From positions 1 through 64,000 of the forward strand of contig JAVJQT010000009.1 in NCBI GenBank assembly GCA_040218795.1: a DNA stretch of 64,000 nt. The letters run 5' to 3'. How positions within the stretch are numbered: the first letter of the stretch is position 1; each line of letters opens with the position of its first letter. Below the pieces are notes generated by a model. The model was not told the origin of the DNA. It was given only the letters and a program-made list of their open reading frames with translations, and did no database searches. Shown in pieces: positions 25,540-33,825 of this stretch. The stretch comes from CCMP332 sp040218795 (lineage in GTDB: Bacteria; Bacteroidota; Bacteroidia; Cytophagales; CCMP332). The position numbers were made by a program, and so were the translations under genes.

Positions 25540-26928
25540 TTGAAGAAAATTATAAAGAATATTGAGGTTCTCGATTTCGCCGCTGAAGGAAAATGCATTT
25601 CGAAACAGGGGGAAAAGGTGGTCTTCACAAAAAATACTGCACCCGGTGATAATGTGGATATTCTGATCACCAGAAAAAGAAAAGGCTATTCAGAAGGCCG
25701 AGCGATCCATTTTCACAGAAAATCAGATCTTAGAACAGAGCCATTTTGCGAACATTACGATTACTGCGGTGGCTGTCAATGGCAACATGTTCCCTATTCT
25801 GAACAACTCAAATTCAAAGAAGATCAGGTCAGACAGCAATTAATGCGAATTGGCGCTCTGGAAGATCCACAAGTTGAAGAAATCATTGCCTGTGATAATC
25901 AAGTGGCATATCGAAATAAACTGGAATTTTCATTTGCCTCACAGCGTTGGTTAACACCGGAAGAACTCAATCAAGCTGATGTAAAAAAAAGTCCCGGTTT
26001 AGGTTTTCATATCAGCGGGCATTTTGATAAAGTCCTTGACATTAACAAATGCCATCTTCAGGAAGATTTTTCAAATACAATCAGAAACTGGATCAGGGAT
26101 TATGCACTTAGCAATGGCATCAGCTTTTATTTTTTGAGAAAAAAGGAAGGCGAGCTGCGCAGTTTGACCATCCGAAATACAAGGGCAGGCGAATGGATGC
26201 TCATCATTCAGTTTGGTACCGATCTAAATGAAAAATTGGAAAAGTTATTGCAAGCTTTAAAGCAAGAGTTTCCCCGGATTAATTCGATATTTTATGTGAT
26301 CAACAAAAAAGTAAACGACACTTTCCTCGACCAAAAAACCATTTTATTCCAGGGCCAGGAAACAATCAGCGAAAATATTCACAACCTGAATTTCAGAATA
26401 AGGCCCAAATCCTTTTTTCAAACCAATCCGGATCAAGCTGAAAAACTGTACTCTGTCGCTGCCGAAATGTGTGGAGACCTCAAAGACAAAACGGTTTATG
26501 ACCTATATACTGGAACAGGTACTATTGCATTGACCATGGCCAAATCAGCCAAAAAAATAATTGGGATAGAATCTGTAGATCAGGCCATTGAGGATGCCAA
26601 TTTTAATGCGGCTCAAAATGGAATTTCAAATGTGGAATTTTTCTGTGGTGATATGCGCGAATTGCTCACAGTCGATTTTTGTAAAAAAAATGGATTTCCC
26701 GATATAATAATATGTGATCCGCCACGAGATGGAATGCACAAGGACATCATTGAAGTTTTATTGGAAATTGAAGCCAAAAGAATAATTTATATCAGTTGCA
26801 AGCCAAGTACTCAAGCCAGAGATTTATCTTTGCTATCTGAAAAATACGATGTGGGTAAAATTCAACCTGTGGATATGTTTCCACAAACCCATCATGTAGA
26901 GAATATATTACAATTAAATTTACGTTGA
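25540..26928 (+). CDS. rlmD: 23S rRNA (uracil-5-)-methyltransferase, RlmD/TrmA family
   Basis: 462 residues. An N-terminal TRAM-like beta domain is followed by a probable 4Fe-4S site made of C70, C76, C79 ('CEHYDYCGGC') and C171 ('NKCHL'). The SAM-binding motif is 'DLYTGTGTIAL' at 321-331, the catalytic centre 'CDPPRDGMH' at 392-400, and nucleophile C420 in 'YISCKP'. It methylates C5 of a uridine in 23S rRNA; the exact position cannot be told because Bacteroidota paralogues differ. The start is TTG, giving 'KKIIKNIEVLDFAAEGK', a normal family N-terminus. The next gene begins one base after its stop. Confidence 0.9.
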   Translation: MKKIIKNIEVLDFAAEGKCISKQGEKVVFTKNTAPGDNVDILITRKRKGYSEGRAIHFHRKSDLRTEPFCEHYDYCGGCQWQHVPYSEQLKFKEDQVRQQLMRIGALEDPQVEEIIACDNQVAYRNKLEFSFASQRWLTPEELNQADVKKSPGLGFHISGHFDKVLDINKCHLQEDFSNTIRNWIRDYALSNGISFYFLRKKEGELRSLTIRNTRAGEWMLIIQFGTDLNEKLEKLLQALKQEFPRINSIFYVINKKVNDTFLDQKTILFQGQETISENIHNLNFRIRPKSFFQTNPDQAEKLYSVAAEMCGDLKDKTVYDLYTGTGTIALTMAKSAKKIIGIESVDQAIEDANFNAAQNGISNVEFFCGDMRELLTVDFCKKNGFPDIIICDPPRDGMHKDIIEVLLEIEAKRIIYISCKPSTQARDLSLLSEKYDVGKIQPVDMFPQTHHVENILQLNLR

Positions 26929-26929
26929 A

Positions 26930-27304
26930 ATGGATTTAAGCAATGATCCGGAACTGGACGGTAAATATTTAGGCACCATTACATCGGATTTCATTAAAGT
27001 TTCTGACACGCTAAAAGAGGCGGCTTATCAATTAAAAGTCAGAAAAATCAGCGAATATCCGATTTTTCCTATAAGTAAAAATCCGATGAAAATCGGACAG
27101 TTACTGCTGGGGCAAAAAGAAGCTGAGCTGAAATGGAACATCAATTTTTCCTTTCTCGAAAACTTAATTTCGATGGAAATTATACATGAAGATAAAGTGG
27201 ATGAATTTTTAAAAACCTATAAGGATCCTGAAGAATTCGCCTGTCTGCTTGTAATTGACAAAGCATTTATGAATTTCCTTTACATTCCCTATCCGGTTGA
27301 TTGA
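26930..27304 (+). CDS. Conserved hypothetical protein co-transcribed with rlmD
   Basis: 124 residues, soluble, mixed alpha/beta, with no signal peptide and no membrane segment. It has one recognisable block, 'YPIFPISKNPMKIGQLL', and an acidic helical centre. I do not recognise a named family; proteins of this length beside rRNA-modification genes occur in Cytophagales and Flavobacteriia. It starts one base after the rlmD stop and is read with it, so a role linked to RNA or ribosome maturation is possible but unsupported. A palindrome GATAGCGCTATC lies 28 bases after its stop. Confidence 0.72.
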   Translation: MDLSNDPELDGKYLGTITSDFIKVSDTLKEAAYQLKVRKISEYPIFPISKNPMKIGQLLLGQKEAELKWNINFSFLENLISMEIIHEDKVDEFLKTYKDPEEFACLLVIDKAFMNFLYIPYPVD

Positions 27305-27384
27305 TTGTAATCTTCAGGCAAAAGCATAATTGATAGCGCTATCTCCGAATCAATCTTCGATCTTCAATTATTAATCTATAATTT

Positions 27385-28416
27385 CTAGATTTTAAAATGT
27401 TGCCAGCCCTGGGCTTCCAGGTTTTTTAGATTGCCGGAACGAAAAACCATTTTTACACCTTCTTCAAAAGCGGTTACATAACCAATTGAACTTACATCCG
27501 GATGATTTTTAAGTTTTTCAAAATCTTCAAGGCTTACAGTGAATAATAATTCATAGTCTTCCCCGCCATTTAAAATACTCGTACTCGGGTCAATGTGAAA
27601 TTCCAGAGAAGTTTCCCGGGTTTGTTCATCCATAGGCAATTTGTCTTCATAAATTTTCAGTCCCATTTTCGATTGAAAATGCAAGTGAAATAATTCTGAA
27701 GCCAGACCGTCGGAAATGTCAATCATGCAATTCGGCCTTACCTCCAATTCTTTTAAAGAATGAATAAAATCCGCCCTGGCTTCAGGCCTAAGCTGTCTTT
27801 GAATTACATAACTTTTATCCTGAATGTCCGGTTGCATTTCCGGATTGGCTTTAAATTCCTGTTTTTCCCTTTCTAAAACATGTAGGCCCATATAGGCTGC
27901 ACCCAGATCACCCGTAACACATATAACATCCTTGTCTTTTGCGCCTGATCGGTAGCTTATATTTTCTTTTTCCCCATATCCAATTGCCGTTATTGAAATA
28001 ACAAGACCACTTGCAGAAGATGATATATCGCCTCCAATCAGATCTACTTTATAATTTTTGCAAGCCTCCCTTATGCCATCCATTAATTCATCTACTGCTT
28101 CCACCGAAAAGCGATTACTTAATCCAAAGCTCACCATAATCTGACTTGGTACAGCATTCATTGCACAGATATCAGAAAAATTTACTACTGCAGCTTTGTA
28201 ACCCAAATGTTTAAGTGGCATATATGTAAGATCAAAATGCACCCCTTCAATCAACAAATCAGTTGAAAGTAGCATTTGCTGATCACCGGCATTCAATACG
28301 GCACAATCATCGCCAACAGACTTTATTGTGTTTTTATTTGCGACCGGAAAATCCTTAGTTATGCGGTCTATTAAACCAAATTCCCCTAATTCACTTATTT
28401 CTGTTCTTTTTGTCAT
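27385..28416 (-). CDS. thiL: Thiamine-monophosphate kinase
   Basis: 343 residues of the PurM/ThiL fold. Motifs: 'SVGDDCAVLN' with metal-binding Asp pair near residue 31, 'STDLLIEGVHFD' near 50, 'GGDISSS' near 124, 'MIDISDGLASEL' near 221 and 'NGGEDYELLF' near 275. It phosphorylates thiamine monophosphate to the diphosphate cofactor in the cytoplasm. No other thi genes and no TPP riboswitch are nearby, so it is an isolated gene here. Confidence 0.93.
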   Translation of the reverse strand: MTKRTEISELGEFGLIDRITKDFPVANKNTIKSVGDDCAVLNAGDQQMLLSTDLLIEGVHFDLTYMPLKHLGYKAAVVNFSDICAMNAVPSQIMVSFGLSNRFSVEAVDELMDGIREACKNYKVDLIGGDISSSASGLVISITAIGYGEKENISYRSGAKDKDVICVTGDLGAAYMGLHVLEREKQEFKANPEMQPDIQDKSYVIQRQLRPEARADFIHSLKELEVRPNCMIDISDGLASELFHLHFQSKMGLKIYEDKLPMDEQTRETSLEFHIDPSTSILNGGEDYELLFTVSLEDFEKLKNHPDVSSIGYVTAFEEGVKMVFRSGNLKNLEAQGWQHFKI

Positions 28417-28460
28417 CTTTGGAACTTATTTGGGTAAATATTTATTTATAATTTCACACT

Positions 28461-28589
28461 GTGAAAAAAGTCCTTTTAATAGTTTTAGCCTTAGCATTCA
28501 TATTTGCTTCTTGCCGTCCTCAAAAAGAGTGTAGCACGAGAAAAGGTATGGCCAAAAAGAAATACTACAACAGTATTCAATATCGCTAG
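28461..28589 (+). CDS. Tiny lipoprotein (42 residues)
   Basis: A short frame from GTG at 28461 to TAG at 28589. Its N-terminus 'KKVLLIVLALAFIFASC' is a textbook lipoprotein signal with lipobox Cys18, leaving a 25-residue mature peptide that is strongly basic ('RPQKE', 'TRKGMAKKKYYNS'). It is divergent from thiL and its stop overlaps the convergent epimerase stop by four bases. Tiny basic lipoproteins are common in Bacteroidota and rarely annotated. No function is known. Confidence rests on the signal and the tight fit between neighbours. Confidence 0.6.
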   Translation: MKKVLLIVLALAFIFASCRPQKECSTRKGMAKKKYYNSIQYR

Positions 28590-28990
28590 TCGTTTTTTTC
28601 CTGACATAGTTCTATCAATACACCTGCTGTACTCTTAGGGTGTAAAAATGATATGAGTTTATTATCAGCGCCTTCTTTTGGTTCTTCATTCAAAATGATG
28701 AATCCCAGATCTTTTAGTCTTTTAATTTCTGCATAGATATCTTCAACATGAAATGCAATGTGGTGCATTCCCCCTCCTTTTTTATCTATAAATTTAGAAA
28801 TGGCCGAATCCTTATTGTCCGAATCAAGTAATTCTATTTTCGTTTCACCCATTTTATAAAAACGTGTAGTCACATGTTCCGACTCCACTCTTTCATCCTT
28901 GTAGGCTGATTTACCAAAAATTTTGTCAAAAACCAGAGAGGCATCTTCAATATTTTTTACAGCAATTCCAATATGTTCTACTTTCTTCAT
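28586..28990 (-). CDS. mce: Methylmalonyl-CoA epimerase
   Basis: 134 residues, two vicinal-oxygen-chelate modules. Metal ligands are H6 ('VEHIGIAV'), His in 'GGMHHIAFHV' and Glu in 'GVLIEL', plus the family block 'FLHPKSTAGVL'. It converts (S)- to (R)-methylmalonyl-CoA in the propionate/succinyl-CoA route. The methylmalonyl-CoA mutase and carboxylase genes are not in the window; the biotin ligase at 42856 could serve the carboxylase. Confidence 0.92.
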   Translation of the reverse strand: MKKVEHIGIAVKNIEDASLVFDKIFGKSAYKDERVESEHVTTRFYKMGETKIELLDSDNKDSAISKFIDKKGGGMHHIAFHVEDIYAEIKRLKDLGFIILNEEPKEGADNKLISFLHPKSTAGVLIELCQEKND

Positions 28991-29065
28991 TTTTATTCAA
29001 ATTGCAGACAAACTATTTTTACACTTAATTAGTTATCACGATGCAAAGTTGCAATTTTTTAAATT

Positions 29066-29473
29066 ATGACCACCGAAGTCGATAATCACGTAGAACTCGC
29101 TAAAATCCAAAAACAGATTAAGAATCATTTGGGATTAAGATCTGAAAATTTGGTATTTGATTATAAAATGAATGATAACCAGATCATACTGAATCTGATT
29201 ACTATCAATCCAAGGCATAATCAATCATTCTTATTTCACAGCATTTCAGGAACGGATAAAGTAGATGCTGCAAAAAAAATGTGGGATTACGTTAGACTCC
29301 ACAATCAAAATAATTACTCCTATACCATCCAATGGATTGCAGAAGGTGACAAAGAATTGCACACGTCTTATTTCAAAGCAAAAAATATGTATGAGGCTTT
29401 GGACAAATTGTATTTTGGAAGAGATATGAATACCATCAGTGTATATAGTATAGTTTTAAATCCTGTTTCTTAA
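29066..29473 (+). CDS. Conserved hypothetical protein next to the IscA-like gene
   Basis: 135 residues, soluble, no Cys and no signal peptide. The central part is rich in aromatic and basic residues ('MWDYVRLHNQNNYSYTIQW') and repeats a 'YF(K/G)' pattern. I recognise no family. It is divergent from the epimerase gene and stops nine bases before the IscA-like gene, so co-transcription is likely, although a separate -7 element overlaps its stop. A role in iron-sulfur assembly is possible only by position. Confidence 0.68.
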   Translation: MTTEVDNHVELAKIQKQIKNHLGLRSENLVFDYKMNDNQIILNLITINPRHNQSFLFHSISGTDKVDAAKKMWDYVRLHNQNNYSYTIQWIAEGDKELHTSYFKAKNMYEALDKLYFGRDMNTISVYSIVLNPVS

Positions 29474-29478
29474 TTTTG
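29471..29478 (+). promoter_or_regulatory. Candidate -7 element, leaderless spacing
   Basis: TAATTTTG fits TAnnTTTG and ends four bases before the ATG at 29483, but it overlaps the stop codon of the preceding gene and lacks a -33 box, so chance is a real alternative. Confidence 0.25.
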
Positions 29479-29482
29479 TATC

Positions 29483-29809
29483 ATGATCACAATTACAGAT
29501 AACGCAAAAAGCAAAATTCTCGAACTTAGATCGGAAGAAGGCCATTCAAAAAATCACAATGTAAGAGTATTGGTTAAGGGAGGCGGATGTTCAGGCTTAA
29601 TGTACGATCTGATATTTGATAATGAACTAGATGAGAGCGACGAAATATTTGAAGATAAGGGCGTGAAAATTTTAGTTGACAAAAAAAGTCTGCTTTACTT
29701 ACTTGGTACTACGCTAGATTTTTCAGATGGCCTTAATGGTAAAGGTTTTCAATTTATCAATCCAAATGCCACAAGAACCTGTGGCTGCGGCGAAAGTTTC
29801 GCAGTATAA
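29483..29809 (+). CDS. HesB/IscA-like iron-sulfur cluster assembly protein
   Basis: 108 residues, the A-type carrier fold. The three conserved cysteines are present: C36 in 'GGGCSGL', and C100 and C102 in 'TCGCGESF'. Such proteins carry [2Fe-2S] or [4Fe-4S] clusters or iron to target apoproteins in the cytoplasm. No other suf or isc gene is adjacent. Complex I and RlmD, both encoded in this window, are among the enzymes that need such clusters. Confidence 0.92.
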   Translation: MITITDNAKSKILELRSEEGHSKNHNVRVLVKGGGCSGLMYDLIFDNELDESDEIFEDKGVKILVDKKSLLYLLGTTLDFSDGLNGKGFQFINPNATRTCGCGESFAV

Positions 29810-29912
29810 TAAACCCGTTTAAATTTTAAATACCCCACTTATAAATTTTGGTAATGACTAATTAAAATTTGATTCTACCTTAAGTTCGGTTGTCAAATTA
29901 AACGTATTAGTC

Positions 29913-31826
29913 ATGAAAAAAATCTACATGGCCGCGGCATTATTATGCTCTGGCCTTTGGGTGCATTCTCAGGATATTGAGAAAATGTCCATCCAAAATC
30001 AAAAACAAAAATTAAATCTTTCAGAAAATTATTTATTGCAAAATGATCCGGAAATTTATTCCGGAAGCTCTACTACATCTTACGGAACAGTAATAGGCCA
30101 AACTACCTATGATCTTCAAAGTAATTTTGGAACGGGAACGACGAGAATTCAGCAATATCCGGATGGCAAGGTTGCCGCCGTTTGGATGCAATCGCTAAAC
30201 TTATTTGGCGGACATGGCGACAGGGGAACAGGATACAATATTTTCGACCCCATTAGTCAGAGTTGGGATACTGGTGAAACAGGTTGGTATGGTCTCAACA
30301 CCGTTCGAACCGGCTGGCCGCAATTGTTAAACCTCGGCTCAAAAGAATACACGATTCAACACGACTTTAGTGTTTCGAATATTGTTGTCAACAGTCGCGA
30401 TACCATTGGTCAGGGTTTCTGGGGAATAAGCCAGGGTCTCTCCTTTGACGCAGTCTGGCCGAGAGCCGTAAATGCTGGAGACACTATTCACATGATTGCT
30501 ATAGACAATCAGAACGGTGCTCACAATGGAATAAATAACCCGCTTAAATATTTTCGTTCTGACAATGCAGGACAGAGCTGGGCGATTACTTCATTTGTAA
30601 ATTTTCCATCTTATAATGACAGTACTTTTTGGTTCTCGGAAATTAGTGCAGATGCCTATGCCATCGATGCTTTTAAAAATTATGTCTCGATTGTTATCGG
30701 TGGTGCCTGGGATCCCCTGGTATTGTATAAATCAGATAATTATGGTGAAAACGGCTCCTGGACCAAAACAGTAATTTATACTCCGGATTCTACAAACGGA
30801 TTCACAGATATAATTAACAGCAGGCATGTAGTGCCCTCACTGAGCAGTGAAATGTCTGTAGTTATTGATAAAAATGGTCTAACCCATATTTCAACTACCG
30901 GTTTATCTATAAATTGGTACTTCGGTGAGGACAGGCCACAAAACTCAGCCGGAATTCGGCAGTACAATCCTTTGTCTAGCCTTGGTACTTATTACTGGAA
31001 TGAAAATATGGGTAGTATGAATCATATTTATAATGAGTTTATAAGCACCGACACCCCATCAGGAAATGTCTTTTACCCCATTTGTTATTTTTATGACTAC
31101 ACCGGGGAAGGCAATTATGACATTCCTACGAATTCCAATGATATAGGGATTTACAATAGCGGTCTTGCCGGCCATACCAACATATCGATTGATCAGGACA
31201 GTGGAATATTCATACTTTGGTCTCAAGTGGGTGAAACTTCGGAAAACTTGTTACCTGACAATTACAGAGACCTTTTCTTTGCTTATTCATTTGATGCGGG
31301 ATTATCCTGGAACGCTCCTGTGAGCATTGCAGCACTTGAAATTGCCGATGATGGTTTTAGCGGCGGCACATTAGCAGAAGAAGAAGTATTTCCTTCTACT
31401 ATAAAAAGAGTGGGAAGCGACGATAAATTGCATATGATTTTTCAAACCGATGCTCAGGTAGGTATGCATGTGGCTGGTGATATGCATTCAATTGCCTATA
31501 ATGATATTGTTTATTATCCTATTGATATTCAATATTTTAGAAATTTATCGTCTTTAAAAAGCCCGTATAATTTTTCAGACGGCATTGCCGTTTATCCCAA
31601 TCCGAGTTCGGGTCTCGTCAATTTAGAGTTTGACCGAAAAATGAATAATTCTATTGAGGCGATTTCTCTGTATAATCTTATCGGAAGTGCAATGGATGTC
31701 GGTCGTAAAAATATACCAAATCAAAATGTTGTGGAGCTTGATTTGAGGCATCTTGAAAAAGGGATCTACCTATTAAAAATTCCTGACGGAAATGAATTTA
31801 TAACCAAGAAAATCATTAAGAATTAA
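29913..31826 (+). CDS. Secreted BNR/Asp-box repeat protein with T9SS type A sorting domain
   Basis: 637 residues. Signal peptide ending near residue 19 ('SGLWVHSQ'). The body contains several Asp-box-like motifs of sialidase/BNR beta-propellers: 'SDNAGQSW', 'SDNYGENGSW', 'SFDAGLSW'. The C-terminal 80 residues are a type A sorting domain ('AVYPNPSSGLVNLEF', 'LYNLIGS', 'LEKGIYLLKI', 'KKIIKN'). It is predicted to be exported by the type IX system as a propeller-like surface or free protein. The catalytic Arg triad and Tyr/Glu pair of true sialidases are not evident, so sugar hydrolysis is not claimed. Confidence 0.87.
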   Translation: MKKIYMAAALLCSGLWVHSQDIEKMSIQNQKQKLNLSENYLLQNDPEIYSGSSTTSYGTVIGQTTYDLQSNFGTGTTRIQQYPDGKVAAVWMQSLNLFGGHGDRGTGYNIFDPISQSWDTGETGWYGLNTVRTGWPQLLNLGSKEYTIQHDFSVSNIVVNSRDTIGQGFWGISQGLSFDAVWPRAVNAGDTIHMIAIDNQNGAHNGINNPLKYFRSDNAGQSWAITSFVNFPSYNDSTFWFSEISADAYAIDAFKNYVSIVIGGAWDPLVLYKSDNYGENGSWTKTVIYTPDSTNGFTDIINSRHVVPSLSSEMSVVIDKNGLTHISTTGLSINWYFGEDRPQNSAGIRQYNPLSSLGTYYWNENMGSMNHIYNEFISTDTPSGNVFYPICYFYDYTGEGNYDIPTNSNDIGIYNSGLAGHTNISIDQDSGIFILWSQVGETSENLLPDNYRDLFFAYSFDAGLSWNAPVSIAALEIADDGFSGGTLAEEEVFPSTIKRVGSDDKLHMIFQTDAQVGMHVAGDMHSIAYNDIVYYPIDIQYFRNLSSLKSPYNFSDGIAVYPNPSSGLVNLEFDRKMNNSIEAISLYNLIGSAMDVGRKNIPNQNVVELDLRHLEKGIYLLKIPDGNEFITKKIIKN

Positions 31827-31827
31827 A

Positions 31828-31856
31828 AAATCAGCCCCTAAATTGGGGCTTTTTTA
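31828..31856. terminator. Bidirectional intrinsic terminator
   Basis: AGCCCC at 31833-31838, loop TAAATT, GGGGCT at 31845-31850, flanked by A-run on the left and T-run on the right. It sits between the convergent propeller gene and the PurF-like gene and can serve both. Confidence 0.9.
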
Positions 31857-33746
31857 ATACGCTCTTTCCAGACTCCCTTTCATGAAGTTTATAAAGGAAC
31901 GGTTAACCACTCTATTCCCTCCGGGAGTTGGGTAATTACCGGTAAAATACCAGTCGCCCAAATGTTTTGGGATGGCTTTATTTAAATTTTCAACCGTTTG
32001 GTAAATAACCTGAACTTCAGCATCCACATCATCGGTAGTAATTATTTCCGCTATTTTATTTGAAATTTCCACATAGGAAAACTCCTCATAAAGCTCTTTG
32101 ACATAATTTTCGATTTCTTCAACAGGTTTATCCATTGAGTTAATGCATTTTTCCATTACATCATCGAGTTTATTCTCTTTGCCAGCCTCTTTTAGCAATT
32201 GACAAGCTGCTCTGAAAGCAATGAATTCCTGCATTCTGGACATGTTAATTCCATAGCAATCAGGAAAACGTATTTGAGGAGCTGAGGAAACAATTATAAT
32301 TTTTTTGGGACCAAGTCTATCGAGCATTTTAATGATGCTCTTTTCAAGGGTCGTACCTCTTACAATAGAGTCATCGATAACTACGATAGTATCAAGTCCC
32401 TTCTTTACCAGCTCATAGGTAGTATCGTATACATGGGCTACCATGTCATCGCGTTCTTCATCTTTGGTAATAAAAGTTCTCATTTTAACATCTTTTAAAA
32501 CCAGTTTTTCAACGCGCATTTTAGACTTGAGAACCTTATCGAGTTCTTTTCCCTTTATTTTGCCTTCTTCAATAATTTTTCTCTTTCTGGAAACAATATG
32601 ATCATCAATTTCCTGAGTCATTCCTAAAAATGCTGTCTCGGCCGTATTGGGAATATAAGAGAAGACTGTGTTTTCAAAATCAAGATCTATGGATTTCAGA
32701 ATCTCAGGGACAAGAAGTTTTCCGAGTGATTTCCTTTCCTGATAAATATCGGGGTCGGTTCCTCTTGAAAAATATATTCTTTCAAAACTGCAAGATTTTT
32801 TTTCGCGATTTTCTGTGAACCGGTCTAGCTTTGAGTTGCCATATTTGTCGATAACAAGCGCATGGGCGGGTGGTAATTCCTGAATTTTGTCAAAATCTAC
32901 ATTGAAAGCTGTTTTTATAGGTGGCTTTTCTGAAGTGACAACAATTATCTCATCATCTTCATAAAAATAAGCCGGTCGTATTCCCGAAGGATCCCTGGCC
33001 ACAAATGAAGCGCCATATCCTGTGATTCCCGCCATGACATAACCACCATCAAAGTCTCGTGCGGCCTTGGTCAATACCTTTGTTAAATCCAGTTCATTTT
33101 CTATGATCCTCGAAATTTCCTGATGATTGAATTTATCCTTTTTGGCATCGAAAATCTCCTGATTCGCCATATCGAGAAAATGACCAATTTTTTCCATTAC
33201 GGTTACAGTATCAGCCTTTTCACGCGGATGCTGACCGATGCTCATCATAAAATCGAAAAGCTCGTCGACATTGGTAAGGTTAAAATTTCCGGCGACCACC
33301 AGGTTTCGACTTCTCCAATTATTTTCCCTGAGCATGGGGTGACAAACGGCTATGGAATTATCGCCATGTGTACCATATCTCAAATGCCCTAGAAGAGATT
33401 CCCCTGAAAATGGAATGTTCTTTTTCAGCCATTTTTCATTGAAAAAATTACTTTTATTCTCAGTGAAAGCGGCCCTAAAATTTTGCTGAACTTTTCCAAA
33501 AATATCCTGAATGGGTTGTCTTGCAATGGACCTTGTTCTGTCAATATATTTGATGCCCGGTTCTGCATTGAGCTTAATGCTGGCAATTCCTGCTCCATCC
33601 TGCCCCCTGTTATGCTGCTTTTCCATCAACAGATAAAGCTTGTTTAATCCGTATAGAGGCGTCTCGTATTTGTCAATATAGTATTGCAAAGACTTTTTGA
33701 GACGTATGTGGGCTATGCCACACTCATGCTTTATTTGCTCACTCAT
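31854..33746 (-). CDS. Long PurF-like amidophosphoribosyltransferase homologue
   Basis: 630 residues against about 470-510 for ordinary PurF. The N-terminal glutaminase half has C9 after an eight-residue leader ('KHECGIAHI'), 'NRGQDGAG' at 46-54 and 'HLRYGTHGD' at 121-129. The C-terminal phosphoribosyltransferase half has the PRPP loop 'VVIDDSIVRGTT' at 455-466. The extra length is a Lys/Glu-rich insertion at about 380-430 between the halves and a C-terminal extension of about 100 residues that includes 'DDVDAEVQVIYQTV'. PurF makes phosphoribosylamine, the first step of purine synthesis. Many Bacteroidota carry both a normal PurF and a long paralogue of unclear role; this looks like the long one. 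It is the distal gene after nuoN, but a promoter lies between. Confidence 0.78.
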   Translation of the reverse strand: MSEQIKHECGIAHIRLKKSLQYYIDKYETPLYGLNKLYLLMEKQHNRGQDGAGIASIKLNAEPGIKYIDRTRSIARQPIQDIFGKVQQNFRAAFTENKSNFFNEKWLKKNIPFSGESLLGHLRYGTHGDNSIAVCHPMLRENNWRSRNLVVAGNFNLTNVDELFDFMMSIGQHPREKADTVTVMEKIGHFLDMANQEIFDAKKDKFNHQEISRIIENELDLTKVLTKAARDFDGGYVMAGITGYGASFVARDPSGIRPAYFYEDDEIIVVTSEKPPIKTAFNVDFDKIQELPPAHALVIDKYGNSKLDRFTENREKKSCSFERIYFSRGTDPDIYQERKSLGKLLVPEILKSIDLDFENTVFSYIPNTAETAFLGMTQEIDDHIVSRKRKIIEEGKIKGKELDKVLKSKMRVEKLVLKDVKMRTFITKDEERDDMVAHVYDTTYELVKKGLDTIVVIDDSIVRGTTLEKSIIKMLDRLGPKKIIIVSSAPQIRFPDCYGINMSRMQEFIAFRAACQLLKEAGKENKLDDVMEKCINSMDKPVEEIENYVKELYEEFSYVEISNKIAEIITTDDVDAEVQVIYQTVENLNKAIPKHLGDWYFTGNYPTPGGNRVVNRSFINFMKGSLERAY

Positions 33747-33774
33747 TGGGCGATTTTATAATATCGAATTTACT

Positions 33775-33804
33775 CAAATTATCTTGATATGATTAATACA
33801 CAAA
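33775..33804 (-). promoter_or_regulatory. Candidate promoter of the PurF-like gene
   Basis: On the minus strand TTTG (33804-33801), a spacer of 19 bases and TAATTTG (33781-33775), one base short of TAnnTTTG. It is 29 bases before the ATG. Confidence 0.42.
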
Positions 33805-33805
33805 A

Positions 33806-33825
33806 ATGAAAAAATTAGTTTTCAT
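33806..33825 (-). terminator. AT-rich hairpin at the end of nuoN
   Basis: On the minus strand ATGAAAA-CTAATT-TTTTCAT followed by four more T, overlapping the nuoN stop. It is weak because it has little G+C, but it is placed where the nuo transcript should end. Confidence 0.35.

Noticed and set aside
27332..27343. Perfect 12-base palindrome GATAGCGCTATC between convergent genes
   Set aside because: No T run follows and it cannot form a loop as a terminator; a protein-binding role is possible but not supported.
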